From Caryophanales bacterium UBA1709 (GTDB taxonomy: Bacteria; Bacillota_I; Bacilli_A; RFN20; UBA1709): a DNA stretch of 19,811 nucleotides. Positions within the stretch are counted from its first letter, which is position 1; each line of letters opens with the position of its first letter. The position numbers and the translations under genes were made by a program. Under the pieces are notes generated by a model. The model was not told the origin of the DNA. It saw nothing but the letters and a program-made list of their open reading frames with translations, and ran no database searches. The DNA lies in assembly GCA_002317215.1 (NCBI GenBank), contig DCJD01000017.1, positions 2,752 to 22,562 on the forward strand. The letters run 5' to 3'. Shown here in pieces: positions 7,827-15,285 of the stretch.

Positions 7827-9032
7827 TTATTTTCTAAATACTTTTAATTCAGTTTGTTTTTGGGAAAGTTTTTTAATTGCTTTTCCTTCAATTTGTCTAA
7901 TTCTTTCTCTTGTTACGTGATATAGTTGTCCAACTTCTTCAAGTGTTCTAACCTTACCATCATCAAATCCATATCTAAGTCTTAGAACTTCCATTTCCCT
8001 TTCAGTTAACAATTCTTTCATATATTGAAGAAGGGTGGCATGTAATAATTCTTTATCAGCAAACTCTGTTGGTGATTCAACTGTTTCATCAGCAATAAAA
8101 TCACCGGTTTTAGACTCCTCATCATCTTTTGTTGGTTTTTCAAGAGAGATTGGGTCTTGAGCAATTCTTTGATACTTTCTAACATCGTCTTCTGTTACAT
8201 TAGCACCGTTTTTACTCATCTCGGCGGCAATTTGAGCTGGAGTTGGTGATTTCTTATATTTTTGTAGCAATTCTTTTTCGATTTTTTTCATCTTGTTGAT
8301 TGTTTCAACCATATGAACAGGAATTCTAATCAATTTAGCTTGATCAGCAATTGCTCTGTTGATTGATTGTTGAATCCACCAAGTGGCATAAGTAGAAAAC
8401 TTAAATCCTTTAGTATAATCGAATTTTTCTGTTGCTTTGATTAAGCCAAGATTACCTGCAGTGATTAAATCTACAAATGGTAAGCCTCTATTGTTATAGG
8501 CCTTAGCATATTTAACTACAAGTCTTAAGTTTGAGTTAATTAAAATTTCTCTTGCTTTGTTATCGCCTTTTTCAATTCTTTGCGCTAAATCTCTTTCTTG
8601 TTCTTTTGTTAAAAGTTGGAATTTACCAATATCTTTAAGATATTGTTTAACACCATCTTTAATCTTAACTTCGCCAGTTGAAGAAGATGTTTCCTTCAAT
8701 TCTTCAATATTCAATAAAGAATCTTCATCAATATCACCTAAATCTTCGGTCTCGGCTTCAATTTTCTCTAAATCACTTAAGGAAATATTTTCATCTTCAT
8801 TGTTAGATACATCAATTTCTTCTTCCTCAACAATTACTTTATATTTCTTAGCTTCAAAACTCTTTTTAAAATCTTCTAAAGTTAATTCATCTAAGTCATA
8901 TTCGGCAACTTGTTCAAGAAAATCATTCCAATAAATAGTTTTTGTTTTCTTGTTGTTGTCCATAAACTTTTTAGAAACTTCTAATACGTTTGCTAATACT
9001 TCTTCTGTTAATTCTTTTACTTCTGTACTCAT
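7827..9032 (-). CDS. rpoD: Primary RNA polymerase sigma factor RpoD/SigA
   Basis: 401 residues. This housekeeping sigma factor directs RNA polymerase to TTGACA/TATAAT promoters, and sites of this type are visible elsewhere in the window. An N-terminal region-1.1-like segment with an acidic stretch (about 70-115) precedes region 1.2 (DGVKQYLKDIGKFQLLTKEQ), region 2 (INSNLRLVVKYAKAYNNRGL; KFSTYATWWIQQSINRAI), region 3 (MVETINKMKKIEKELLQKY) and region 4 (RTLEEVGQLYHVTRERIRQI). The Trp-Trp melting pair and the -35 recognition residues are canonical. The start is supported by GGAGG five bases upstream of the ATG, placed just after the dnaG stop (10-bp gap). The order dnaG-rpoD is the conserved macromolecular-synthesis arrangement. 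Confidence 0.98.
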   Translation of the reverse strand: MSTEVKELTEEVLANVLEVSKKFMDNNKKTKTIYWNDFLEQVAEYDLDELTLEDFKKSFEAKKYKVIVEEEEIDVSNNEDENISLSDLEKIEAETEDLGDIDEDSLLNIEELKETSSSTGEVKIKDGVKQYLKDIGKFQLLTKEQERDLAQRIEKGDNKAREILINSNLRLVVKYAKAYNNRGLPFVDLITAGNLGLIKATEKFDYTKGFKFSTYATWWIQQSINRAIADQAKLIRIPVHMVETINKMKKIEKELLQKYKKSPTPAQIAAEMSKNGANVTEDDVRKYQRIAQDPISLEKPTKDDEESKTGDFIADETVESPTEFADKELLHATLLQYMKELLTEREMEVLRLRYGFDDGKVRTLEEVGQLYHVTRERIRQIEGKAIKKLSQKQTELKVFRK

Positions 9033-9042
9033 AATGCCTCCG

Positions 9043-10788
9043 TTACTTCTTTTTAATATTTGTTTGAATTAATTGCTTTGCAATTTCTAATTGCTCTTTA
9101 ATATCTGCACTTTGGTTAAGTTTAGTTTTCATATCTTCTTTATTTAATTTTTGTAAATAGTCATCTTGGACTATTTTTGCAAGTTCAGCTATATCAGCTG
9201 GAGGGAATTGTTCCCTATCAATATCTCCAATTAATCTAGCAACTTCAGGGGTTGCTTGATCCAATAGAGAAGTTGGACTAACTACTAAACCTTTTGAATT
9301 GCGGTCAATAATCATATTGGCTAATTGACGAGCAGTTTTGCTTGTTAGATCAATATGCATACTGCAATACTTAATTATATAAAGTGGATTAGTCATCATC
9401 ATTTGTAGAATTTGATGATCAGCTAAATCATATTTATTCAAAGCTTTTTGAACTTCGCTTGGAGCTACTGAATTCTCAAATTCATCAACAAACTGATTTT
9501 TATTATTCACAAGTTTAGTTTTTAACGCCTTGACTGTTACATTAGACATTTTTGAAATTTCATTCAAATAATAATCTTTATCTATTTCATCGAGTTCAAT
9601 TTGATTTAAGAAATTCATACACTCAAGAACAAACTTTTTATTATCCTCATGATTATCAAAATTAGTATATTTTGCAAAATATGAAATCTTATATTCAATA
9701 ACACTTAATAAATCATTGATTGTATTTTTTACTGAATCACTCGACTCATTATCTAACATTTCATCAATATCTTTATATTTTGTTAGTGGGCGAACTACTT
9801 TAATATCTAGTCCAGTATTCTTTAATATATCAATACATTTATTTGTAGCGATTTGGCCAGGATCATCTCCATCAAAGAACAAACGAATTTGACATCTAAG
9901 TTGTTTTAATAGTTTTATATGATCGTTTGTAAATGCCGTTCCCATTGTCGCTACAACATCTGTAATGCCAGATTTATATAGAGCAATTGCATCCATAAAT
10001 CCTTCAACGATATAACAATATCCATCGCGTTTAGTGTTAACTATCGCATTAGAATAGTTATATAAGGTATTTGATTTATGAAATAAAACTGTCTCTGGTG
10101 AGTTAACATATTTTTCACCCATTGAATCAATTATTCTTCTTCCGGAAAATGCCACAACTTTGCCATCAGGATTAAATATTGAGAAAATAACTCTTCCTCT
10201 TAATCTATCAACAAGTTTATTTTTAACAATCTCCACACCAACTCCACAGCTAATAATTTCGTCATCTGTGTATCCTTTTGATTTTAGAAATTCAATACTC
10301 TCCATTCCTGATTCAGGACAATATCCTATTCTAAAGGTGTTAATGATATCTTTATCCAATTTACGTGTATTTAAATAATCAATTGCTTTTTGATTTGATT
10401 GACTTAAAACTTGATAATTATAAAAATCAGATAAATCTTTCATTAAAGAATATAAATGGCTATATTTATCTTCTTGAATAGGTGCTGATATCTTATCAAT
10501 TTCACTTGGAATTTTTAATCCAGATATTTTACATACTTTTCTTACTGCGTCAATAAATGAAACTTTCTCGTAGTCACGAACAAATGAGAAAGCATTTCCA
10601 GATTGACCACAACTAAAACATCTATAAATTTGCTTATCAGGTGAAACGTACATACTAGGTGAGGAATCATTATGAAAAGGACATAAACCACGATAGTTTT
10701 TGCCGATTTTAGTTAGCGGAATATAGGATTGTATTACATCAACAATATCTACATTCTTTCTAATCTCATCAAAGATTCGATTGTCCAT
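9043..10788 (-). CDS. dnaG: DNA primase
   Basis: 581 residues, typical of bacterial primases. DnaG lays RNA primers at the replication fork. The N-terminal CHC2 zinc ribbon is complete: Cys36, His39, Cys57, Cys60 (CPFH then CFSC). The catalytic core follows, with a TOPRIM domain carrying VEGFMDA (Glu262, Asp266) and FFDGDDPG (Asp306, Asp308) for metal binding. The C-terminal ~150 residues form the helicase-interaction region, which is poorly conserved as usual. The gene starts 2 bp after the glyS stop with GAGG a few bases before the ATG, and its stop precedes rpoD by 10 bp. No Bacillus-type ccpN or yqfL lies between glyS and dnaG. Confidence 0.97.
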   Translation of the reverse strand: MDNRIFDEIRKNVDIVDVIQSYIPLTKIGKNYRGLCPFHNDSSPSMYVSPDKQIYRCFSCGQSGNAFSFVRDYEKVSFIDAVRKVCKISGLKIPSEIDKISAPIQEDKYSHLYSLMKDLSDFYNYQVLSQSNQKAIDYLNTRKLDKDIINTFRIGYCPESGMESIEFLKSKGYTDDEIISCGVGVEIVKNKLVDRLRGRVIFSIFNPDGKVVAFSGRRIIDSMGEKYVNSPETVLFHKSNTLYNYSNAIVNTKRDGYCYIVEGFMDAIALYKSGITDVVATMGTAFTNDHIKLLKQLRCQIRLFFDGDDPGQIATNKCIDILKNTGLDIKVVRPLTKYKDIDEMLDNESSDSVKNTINDLLSVIEYKISYFAKYTNFDNHEDNKKFVLECMNFLNQIELDEIDKDYYLNEISKMSNVTVKALKTKLVNNKNQFVDEFENSVAPSEVQKALNKYDLADHQILQMMMTNPLYIIKYCSMHIDLTSKTARQLANMIIDRNSKGLVVSPTSLLDQATPEVARLIGDIDREQFPPADIAELAKIVQDDYLQKLNKEDMKTKLNQSADIKEQLEIAKQLIQTNIKKK

Positions 10789-10790
10789 TT

Positions 10791-12161
10791 TTATTCCTCA
10801 AAGTAGTTTTCTAAATATTTTTCTAAATCATTAATTGCAATGCGTTCTTGTTTCATAGTGTCTCTAACTCTAACTGTAACGCAATTATCATTTACACTAT
10901 CAAAATCATATGTGATGCATAAAGGAGTTCCAATTGCATCTTGTCTTCTATATCTTTTTCCAATACTTCCGGTTTCATCAAACTCAGCAAAGTATTTTTT
11001 GCAAACCTTGCTATAAACTTCTTTAGCTTGTTCACTTAATTGCTTAGATAATGGAAGGATGGCACATTTAATAGGCGCCATATTTTTATTAAATCTCAAG
11101 ACAATTCTGCTATCGTTTTCACTAAGAGTTTCCTCATCATAAGCTTCACAAATTAATGCTAAGAATAATCTATCTAAGCCAACGCTTGGTTCTACAACAT
11201 ATGGAACATACTTTGTGTTAGTCTCAGTGATGATATATTCCATTGATTCTTTTGAATATTCTTGGTGTTTTTTCAAATCATAGTCGGTTCTATCGCTAAT
11301 ACCCCAAACTTCTCCCCAACCAAATGGGAATAGATATTCAATATCGCTAGTTCCTTTTGAATAGTGAGCTAAGTCTTCTTTAGGATGTACTCTAAATCTA
11401 AGTTCTTCTTCTTTTAAGCCAACAGAATGTAAGAAGTCCATACAATACTTCTTCCAATATTCATACCAATCTAAATCTGTTCCTGGTTCACAAAAGAATT
11501 CTAATTCCATTTGTTCGAATTCTCTTACTCTAAAAATAAAGTTCCCAGGAGTGATTTCGTTTCTAAATACTTTACCAATTTGACAAACACCAAAAGGAAC
11601 TTTCTTTCTGGTTGCTCTTTGAATGTTTTTAAAATTAACGAAAATACCTTGTGCAGTTTCTGGTCTTAAATAAACAGTTGATTTAGCATCTTCAACAACT
11701 CCTTGGAATGTTTTGAACATCAATTGGAATTTTCTAATATCAGTAAATTCTTCTTTTCCACATACTGGGCATTTTACATGTTCTTTTTTAATATATTCTT
11801 GGAATTGTTCATTAGTCCAGTTTGCAGTTGCTAAACTTGGGTCATGTTCTTCAACTAAATTATCAGCTCTAAATCTTGATTTACAGTTTTTGCAATCCAT
11901 TAAAGGATCAGTAAAAGTAGATAAATGTCCACTTGCCTCCCAAACTCTTGGATTCATCAAGATAGCACTATCTAATCCAACATTTAAAGGGTTTTCTTGA
12001 ACAAACTTCTTCCACCAGTATTGTTTAATATTGTTTTTTAATTGTACTCCCAATGGACCATAGTCCCATGTATTTGCTAATCCACCATAGATTTGTGATC
12101 CTTGAAATACAAATCCGGAATTAACAAAGTGAGTAATCATTTTTTCATAATTCTTATCCAT
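10791..12161 (-). CDS. glyS: Glycyl-tRNA synthetase, single-chain (alpha2) type
   Basis: 456 residues. This is the homodimeric class II enzyme, not the alpha2-beta2 GlyQS pair that Bacillus subtilis has at this locus. Motif 1 region begins around VWEASGHLSTF. Four cysteines (Cys90, Cys93, Cys131, Cys134) form a likely zinc site in the insertion. Motif 2 is FRNEITPGNFIFRVREFEQM near 199-218, and motif 3 is EPSVGLDRLFLAL. The start has AAGGAG about eight bases upstream. It is the first gene of the nine-gene minus-strand operon and is preceded by its own promoter (TTGACT-16-TATAAT). No T-box leader fits in the short 5' UTR of about 26 nt. Confidence 0.97.
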   Translation of the reverse strand: MDKNYEKMITHFVNSGFVFQGSQIYGGLANTWDYGPLGVQLKNNIKQYWWKKFVQENPLNVGLDSAILMNPRVWEASGHLSTFTDPLMDCKNCKSRFRADNLVEEHDPSLATANWTNEQFQEYIKKEHVKCPVCGKEEFTDIRKFQLMFKTFQGVVEDAKSTVYLRPETAQGIFVNFKNIQRATRKKVPFGVCQIGKVFRNEITPGNFIFRVREFEQMELEFFCEPGTDLDWYEYWKKYCMDFLHSVGLKEEELRFRVHPKEDLAHYSKGTSDIEYLFPFGWGEVWGISDRTDYDLKKHQEYSKESMEYIITETNTKYVPYVVEPSVGLDRLFLALICEAYDEETLSENDSRIVLRFNKNMAPIKCAILPLSKQLSEQAKEVYSKVCKKYFAEFDETGSIGKRYRRQDAIGTPLCITYDFDSVNDNCVTVRVRDTMKQERIAINDLEKYLENYFEE

Positions 12162-12187
12162 AATAATTCTCCTTCATTATAAAAATC

Positions 12188-12207
12188 GTAATAATTATAA
12201 TTATTAC
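12188..12207. promoter_or_regulatory. 20-bp perfect palindrome over the glyS promoter -10, Fur-family-like operator candidate
   Basis: The sequence GTAATAATTATAATTATTAC is its own reverse complement. It contains the -10 of the glyS promoter. Read with flanks on the minus strand, it gives a 7-1-7 element TTATAAT-T-ATTACGA, matching 12 of 14 positions of either the PerR box (TTATAAT-N-ATTATAA) or the Bacillus Zur box (TCGTAAT-N-ATTACGA). A second overlapping 7-1-7 register also scores 12 of 14 against the PerR box. Binding is inference; AT-only palindromes are easier to find in AT-rich DNA. Confidence 0.5.
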
Positions 12208-12221
12208 AGCAAAAAAGTCAA
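12194..12221 (-). promoter_or_regulatory. Sigma-A promoter of the glyS-dnaG-rpoD operon
   Basis: On the minus strand a -35 TTGACT (12221-12216) is followed after 16 bp by a perfect -10 TATAAT (12199-12194). The predicted start is near 12187, leaving about 26 nt of leader with a strong AAGGAG ribosome-binding site before glyS. The recO stop codon is at 12239-12241, so the promoter sits in the 77-bp recO-glyS gap. Confidence 0.75.
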
Positions 12222-12238
12222 CACACTATAAGTTACAA

Positions 12239-12961
12239 TTATAAAATATCTAAAATAAGTTTCTTAGTTAATAGTTTTATGCCTACATTTTCTTCGACTA
12301 AATGGAAAAAATCGCTTATCATTTCTTTTTTAATAATCTCATCAATATTAAATTTATCTTGATCCACAATATTAGCTTTCGATATCATTCTAAAAGTCTT
12401 TAAATATTGGATAGATTTAAGCGTGCCAGAGTTATTAAAACAAGAAGAACAAATAAATCCACCATCTAATAAACTAACACCAACAATATTCTTTTTACTT
12501 CCACAATTAATGCATCCATCCGTTTCCACAAATGAACCATTTGATAATAAATGAAGTTTTAAGACAATGCATATTATATTTGCAAAATTAAACTTATTCT
12601 CATTTATTGCATTAAATACATATTCATACAATGAATATGAATTAGTTAAAGATTCATCTTTAATGATTGATTCAGCAATAAATGAGATGAGAATATTTTT
12701 ATCAATATTAGAATATAAATCATTAATTTTGCAGACATTATTAACTTCTTGTAAAAAATACTTATCCGAATTATTGATACTACAAACGCTAAATTCGCCA
12801 TATTCAAAACAAGCAATTGAATTAATAAATTTAGATGTGGTTTTTTGTCCAGCACGGACCTTAAAACTTTCAAAACCGTCTTTTGTTAATACATTTGCAA
12901 TTACGTCATTTTCTAAATACGGATTTAAACTTAATATAAAACCTTTAATAATTTTAGTCAT
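12239..12961 (-). CDS. recO: DNA repair protein RecO
   Basis: 240 residues from the ATG at 12961. RecO acts with RecF/RecR to load RecA on single-stranded DNA and anneal strands. The N-terminal OB-fold starts with the family pattern TKIIKGFILSLNPYLENDVI. A helical middle follows, then a four-cysteine zinc site (Cys150, Cys153, Cys171, Cys174: CINC and CSSC). The frame remains open five codons further to a TTG at 12976, but the family N-terminus begins at the MTK, so the ATG is preferred. It overlaps the end of era by 8 bp. No strong Shine-Dalgarno sequence precedes it, so coupling to era is likely. The era-recO order is conserved in Bacillus. Confidence 0.92.
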   Translation of the reverse strand: MTKIIKGFILSLNPYLENDVIANVLTKDGFESFKVRAGQKTTSKFINSIACFEYGEFSVCSINNSDKYFLQEVNNVCKINDLYSNIDKNILISFIAESIIKDESLTNSYSLYEYVFNAINENKFNFANIICIVLKLHLLSNGSFVETDGCINCGSKKNIVGVSLLDGGFICSSCFNNSGTLKSIQYLKTFRMISKANIVDQDKFNIDEIIKKEMISDFFHLVEENVGIKLLTKKLILDIL

Positions 12962-13844
12962 TGTTCTTGTAACCAAATTCTTTTAGATAGCGAGATGAAT
13001 TTCGCCAATCTGATTCCACACGAACAAAAGTTTCTAAACGAACTTTTGTTTGAAAAATATTTTCTAGATCCATTCTCGCACTAGTCCCGATTCGTTTGAT
13101 CATTGACCCTTGTTTTCCGATAATAATTCCTTTTTGTGATTCTCTTTCAACAATAATAGTGCATGCTAAGTCAAGAGAAGAAGGATTATTTTTAAATCTT
13201 TCACATATAACTGCGACACTATGAGGTATTTCATCTCTAGTCATTGACATTATTTTCTCTCTTACGATTTCTGCTACTAAAAAAGATTCTGGATTATCAC
13301 TAATCATATCATCTGGATAATATTTAGGTCCTTCTGGCAATACTTCCAATAGACAATTAATTACTTCTTTCACATTATCTTTTTTCTTTGCGGATAGTGG
13401 AATTATGCCATTGAAGTTATATGCATTAGACCAAGAAGAAATAGATAGAATAATCTCATCTTTTGTTAATAAATCAATCTTATTTAAAATAAGAAATGCA
13501 GGAATTTTTGTTTTGATGATATCATCAATAAGACCTTTGTAGTCCTCAACTTTTTCGTTTTTCGCATCGACAACTATTAAAACAGCTTCAACATCATGAT
13601 AGCTAGATTTAGCGTTGCTATTCATATAATTTCCTAGTTTATTATATGCTTTATGAATTCCTGGCGTATCTAAAAAGACAACTTGCATTTTATCGTCAGT
13701 ATATATCCCTCTAATAACATTTCTAGTTGTTTGAGGTTTACTAGTAACAATTGCAACTTTCTCTTCTAATATAGAATTTAATAGGGTGGATTTCCCGACA
13801 TTAGGATGCCCAATTAATGAAACAAAACCACTTTTAAAACTCAT
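12954..13844 (-). CDS. era: GTPase Era, ribosome small-subunit maturation
   Basis: 296 residues, full length. Era is an essential GTPase that binds the 3' end of 16S rRNA during 30S assembly. GTPase motifs: G1 GHPNVGKS (12-19), G2 region TTRNVIRG (39-46), G3 DTPG (59-62), G4 NKID (121-124) and a G5-like LSAKK. The C-terminal KH domain is clear (IIVERESQKGIIIGKQGS, then MIKRIGTSARMDLE). The start overlaps the cdd stop by one base (TAATG) with AAAGGA upstream. Its 3' end overlaps recO by 8 bp. Confidence 0.97.
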   Translation of the reverse strand: MSFKSGFVSLIGHPNVGKSTLLNSILEEKVAIVTSKPQTTRNVIRGIYTDDKMQVVFLDTPGIHKAYNKLGNYMNSNAKSSYHDVEAVLIVVDAKNEKVEDYKGLIDDIIKTKIPAFLILNKIDLLTKDEIILSISSWSNAYNFNGIIPLSAKKKDNVKEVINCLLEVLPEGPKYYPDDMISDNPESFLVAEIVREKIMSMTRDEIPHSVAVICERFKNNPSSLDLACTIIVERESQKGIIIGKQGSMIKRIGTSARMDLENIFQTKVRLETFVRVESDWRNSSRYLKEFGYKNND

Positions 13845-14245
13845 TATTTTAAATCCTTTGATGAAAATGAATATGGTAATAACTCTTGGATAGTTAATTT
13901 AGTAAAAGAACCATCTAAATTAAGCATATAAATAGGACAATTAAAAGGTAATAACTCACTCATTACTTGTCGACAAGCACCACATGGTCTGGTATCACCT
14001 TTAAAATCGCTTACTAAAACCATATGATCAATATCTTCTTTTTTATACCCATTAGATATGCTTGAAAATAAGGCCGTTCTTTCAGCGCAATTACACAAAC
14101 CATAACTAGCATTTTCAACATTGCATCCGCTAATTATATTGCCATCTTTCATCATAATAGCAGCGCCAACATGACACAAACTATATGGTGCATAAGCATT
14201 CTTCATAACTTCAAACGCTTTATCAATAGTTAATTTATTATCCAT
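13844..14245 (-). CDS. cdd: Cytidine deaminase
   Basis: 133 residues, the size of the small tetrameric bacterial cytidine deaminases. It deaminates cytidine and deoxycytidine to uridine forms in pyrimidine salvage. Zinc ligands are Cys53, Cys88 and Cys91 (NCAERTA and PCGACRQ), with Glu55 as proton shuttle. The substrate-binding segment NVENASYG (42-49) is conserved. The ATG lies 2 bp after the ybeY stop and has a strong AAGGAG overlapping that stop. The ybeY-cdd-era order follows Bacillus, except that dgkA, which sits between ybeY and cdd there, is absent. Confidence 0.96.
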   Translation of the reverse strand: MDNKLTIDKAFEVMKNAYAPYSLCHVGAAIMMKDGNIISGCNVENASYGLCNCAERTALFSSISNGYKKEDIDHMVLVSDFKGDTRPCGACRQVMSELLPFNCPIYMLNLDGSFTKLTIQELLPYSFSSKDLK

Positions 14246-14247
14246 AT

Positions 14248-14703
14248 TTATCTCCTTATCTTAAGTTTGTCTAATATTTTATTTTGCAAACCAAACATTA
14301 TTTCTTCATCTTCTTTTTTCATATGATCATAACCAAGCAAGTGAAGTAATCCATGACAGAAAAGAAATGATAATTCTCTTTTTAATGAATGGCCAAATTC
14401 TTTTGCTTGTTTAGAAGCAGTATCAATGCTTATAAATATATCTCCAAGCATATTTGGGATATTAACATCATCAATATAATCAGCTTCATTAAAAGCAAAA
14501 CTTAATACATCTGTTGGTCGATCTATATTGCGATATTTCTTATTTAACTCATGAATATAAGCATCATCAATAATAGTAAGAGAAACTTCAATATATCCAT
14601 CTTTTCTAGTTTCTTTTAATGTCTTTTTAAATACACGTCTAAAATTGTGTAGATTATGTACTTTAACATTTGTGTTGTTTTGATAATAAAAATTCATTTT
14701 CAT
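14248..14703 (-). CDS. ybeY: Endoribonuclease / rRNA maturation factor YbeY
   Basis: 151 residues. YbeY is a metal-dependent protein needed for 16S rRNA 3'-end processing and ribosome quality control. The signature HGLLHLLGYDH gives the three zinc-binding histidines His117, His121 and His127, and the family motif RPTDVLSF is at 62-69. No Shine-Dalgarno sequence precedes the ATG. Instead an extended -10 (TGC-TATAAT) ends eight bases before it, which suggests a leaderless transcript. A second ATG two codons downstream (14697) is an alternative start. The upstream C39 gene ends inside this promoter, so read-through from that gene is also possible. Confidence 0.95.
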   Translation of the reverse strand: MKMNFYYQNNTNVKVHNLHNFRRVFKKTLKETRKDGYIEVSLTIIDDAYIHELNKKYRNIDRPTDVLSFAFNEADYIDDVNIPNMLGDIFISIDTASKQAKEFGHSLKRELSFLFCHGLLHLLGYDHMKKEDEEIMFGLQNKILDKLKIRR

Positions 14704-14710
14704 ATTTAGA

Positions 14711-14719
14711 ATTATAGCA
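14711..14719 (-). promoter_or_regulatory. Extended -10 promoter of ybeY (candidate leaderless start)
   Basis: TGCTATAAT on the minus strand (14719-14711) is a perfect extended -10. A weak -35 (TTAATA) lies 16 bp further upstream. The seven bases after TATAAT lead directly to the ATG at 14703, so the predicted first transcribed purine is the A of the start codon. The stop codon of the upstream gene is embedded in the -10. Confidence 0.55.
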
Positions 14720-15212
14720 AATTTTTATTAAATATTAATAAAACAACCAATATATTTACTAAAATACTAAGTAAAATTACTCTTGATGGATAATGAATAT
14801 TAAATTTATTATCGTTAAAAGCATAATCATCACTCATTAATAAAATGCCTTGTCCACTCATTTTATTTACAATCCTTTTCTTTATAAGATGTGACTTAAA
14901 TAATGAAGGATCGTAATATCTTATTTCGTTATTTTCTTTTTCAATAACAATAAAATGCCTTGAGAAAATATTTTTACAAACTACAATCATTAAATTAAAT
15001 TCCAAATTCTTTAGATGGGTTTTATCAAATTCAATTGATTTACATTTTATCCCATATTTTTCTAAATATTTCCGAATAGAATATAATGAATTATCTTTAA
15101 CTTCCTTCTTTATTTGCTTATATTTAACGTTTCTTTTATAAGCATTTAAAACAGTTGTCAATACTCCAATATGGCAATGATTAAATCTTTTTTGTGGGAC
15201 TAGTTTTATCAT
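14712..15212 (-). CDS. Small C39-family cysteine peptidase-like protein with C-terminal membrane anchor
   Basis: 166 residues from the ATG at 15212, chosen because AAAGGAG lies seven bases upstream; an in-frame TTG five codons earlier is rejected. The fold pattern matches the peptidase domain of bacteriocin-processing ABC transporters. It has VPQ with Gln7 six residues before Cys13, SLYSIRKYLEKYGIKCKSI as the typical helix plus strand, RHFIVIEK with His86, and YYDPS with Asp101. Gln-Cys-His-Asp is the complete C39 catalytic set, although the usual DCG around the cysteine is HCH. A single hydrophobic helix (VILLSILVNILVVLLIF) ends the protein, where a full exporter would begin its transmembrane domain. 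It could be a stand-alone anchored peptidase or the surviving 5' remnant of such a transporter. No cognate peptide or exporter is nearby. It occupies the place phoH has in Bacillus. Confidence 0.7.
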   Translation of the reverse strand: MIKLVPQKRFNHCHIGVLTTVLNAYKRNVKYKQIKKEVKDNSLYSIRKYLEKYGIKCKSIEFDKTHLKNLEFNLMIVVCKNIFSRHFIVIEKENNEIRYYDPSLFKSHLIKKRIVNKMSGQGILLMSDDYAFNDNKFNIHYPSRVILLSILVNILVVLLIFNKNLL

Positions 15213-15231
15213 AATTTCTCCTTTCAAAGAA

Positions 15232-15237
15232 ATTATA
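15232..15237 (-). promoter_or_regulatory. -10 element upstream of the C39 peptidase gene
   Basis: A perfect TATAAT on the minus strand lies between the terminator of the nrd operon and the C39 gene. It would place transcription start near 15225, giving a 13-nt leader that consists mostly of the GAAAGGAG ribosome-binding site. No good -35 is visible, since the expected position falls in the terminator stem. Confidence 0.45.
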
Positions 15238-15250
15238 GATATTTAAAATC

Positions 15251-15279
15251 AAAAATGGTCCCATTTTAGGACCATTTTT
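15251..15279 (-). terminator. Intrinsic terminator of the nrdD-nrdG-phosphatase operon
   Basis: AAAAATGGTCC (15251-15261) and GGACCATTTTT (15269-15279) form a perfect 11-bp stem with a 7-nt loop. On the minus strand it is followed by a T-rich run (TTTTTGATTTT). It begins 7 bp after the phosphatase gene ends at 15286. Confidence 0.92.
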
Positions 15280-15285
15280 GTCTCA

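Noticed and set aside
12188..12207. Palindrome after recO as an intrinsic terminator
   Set aside because: The stem is almost entirely A-T and is built around a good promoter -10; an operator or promoter reading fits better, though weak termination is not excluded.
12162..12238. T-box or other riboswitch in front of glyS or tyrS
   Set aside because: The glyS leader is about 26 nt and tyrS is 10 bp from the previous gene; neither has space or T-box motifs.
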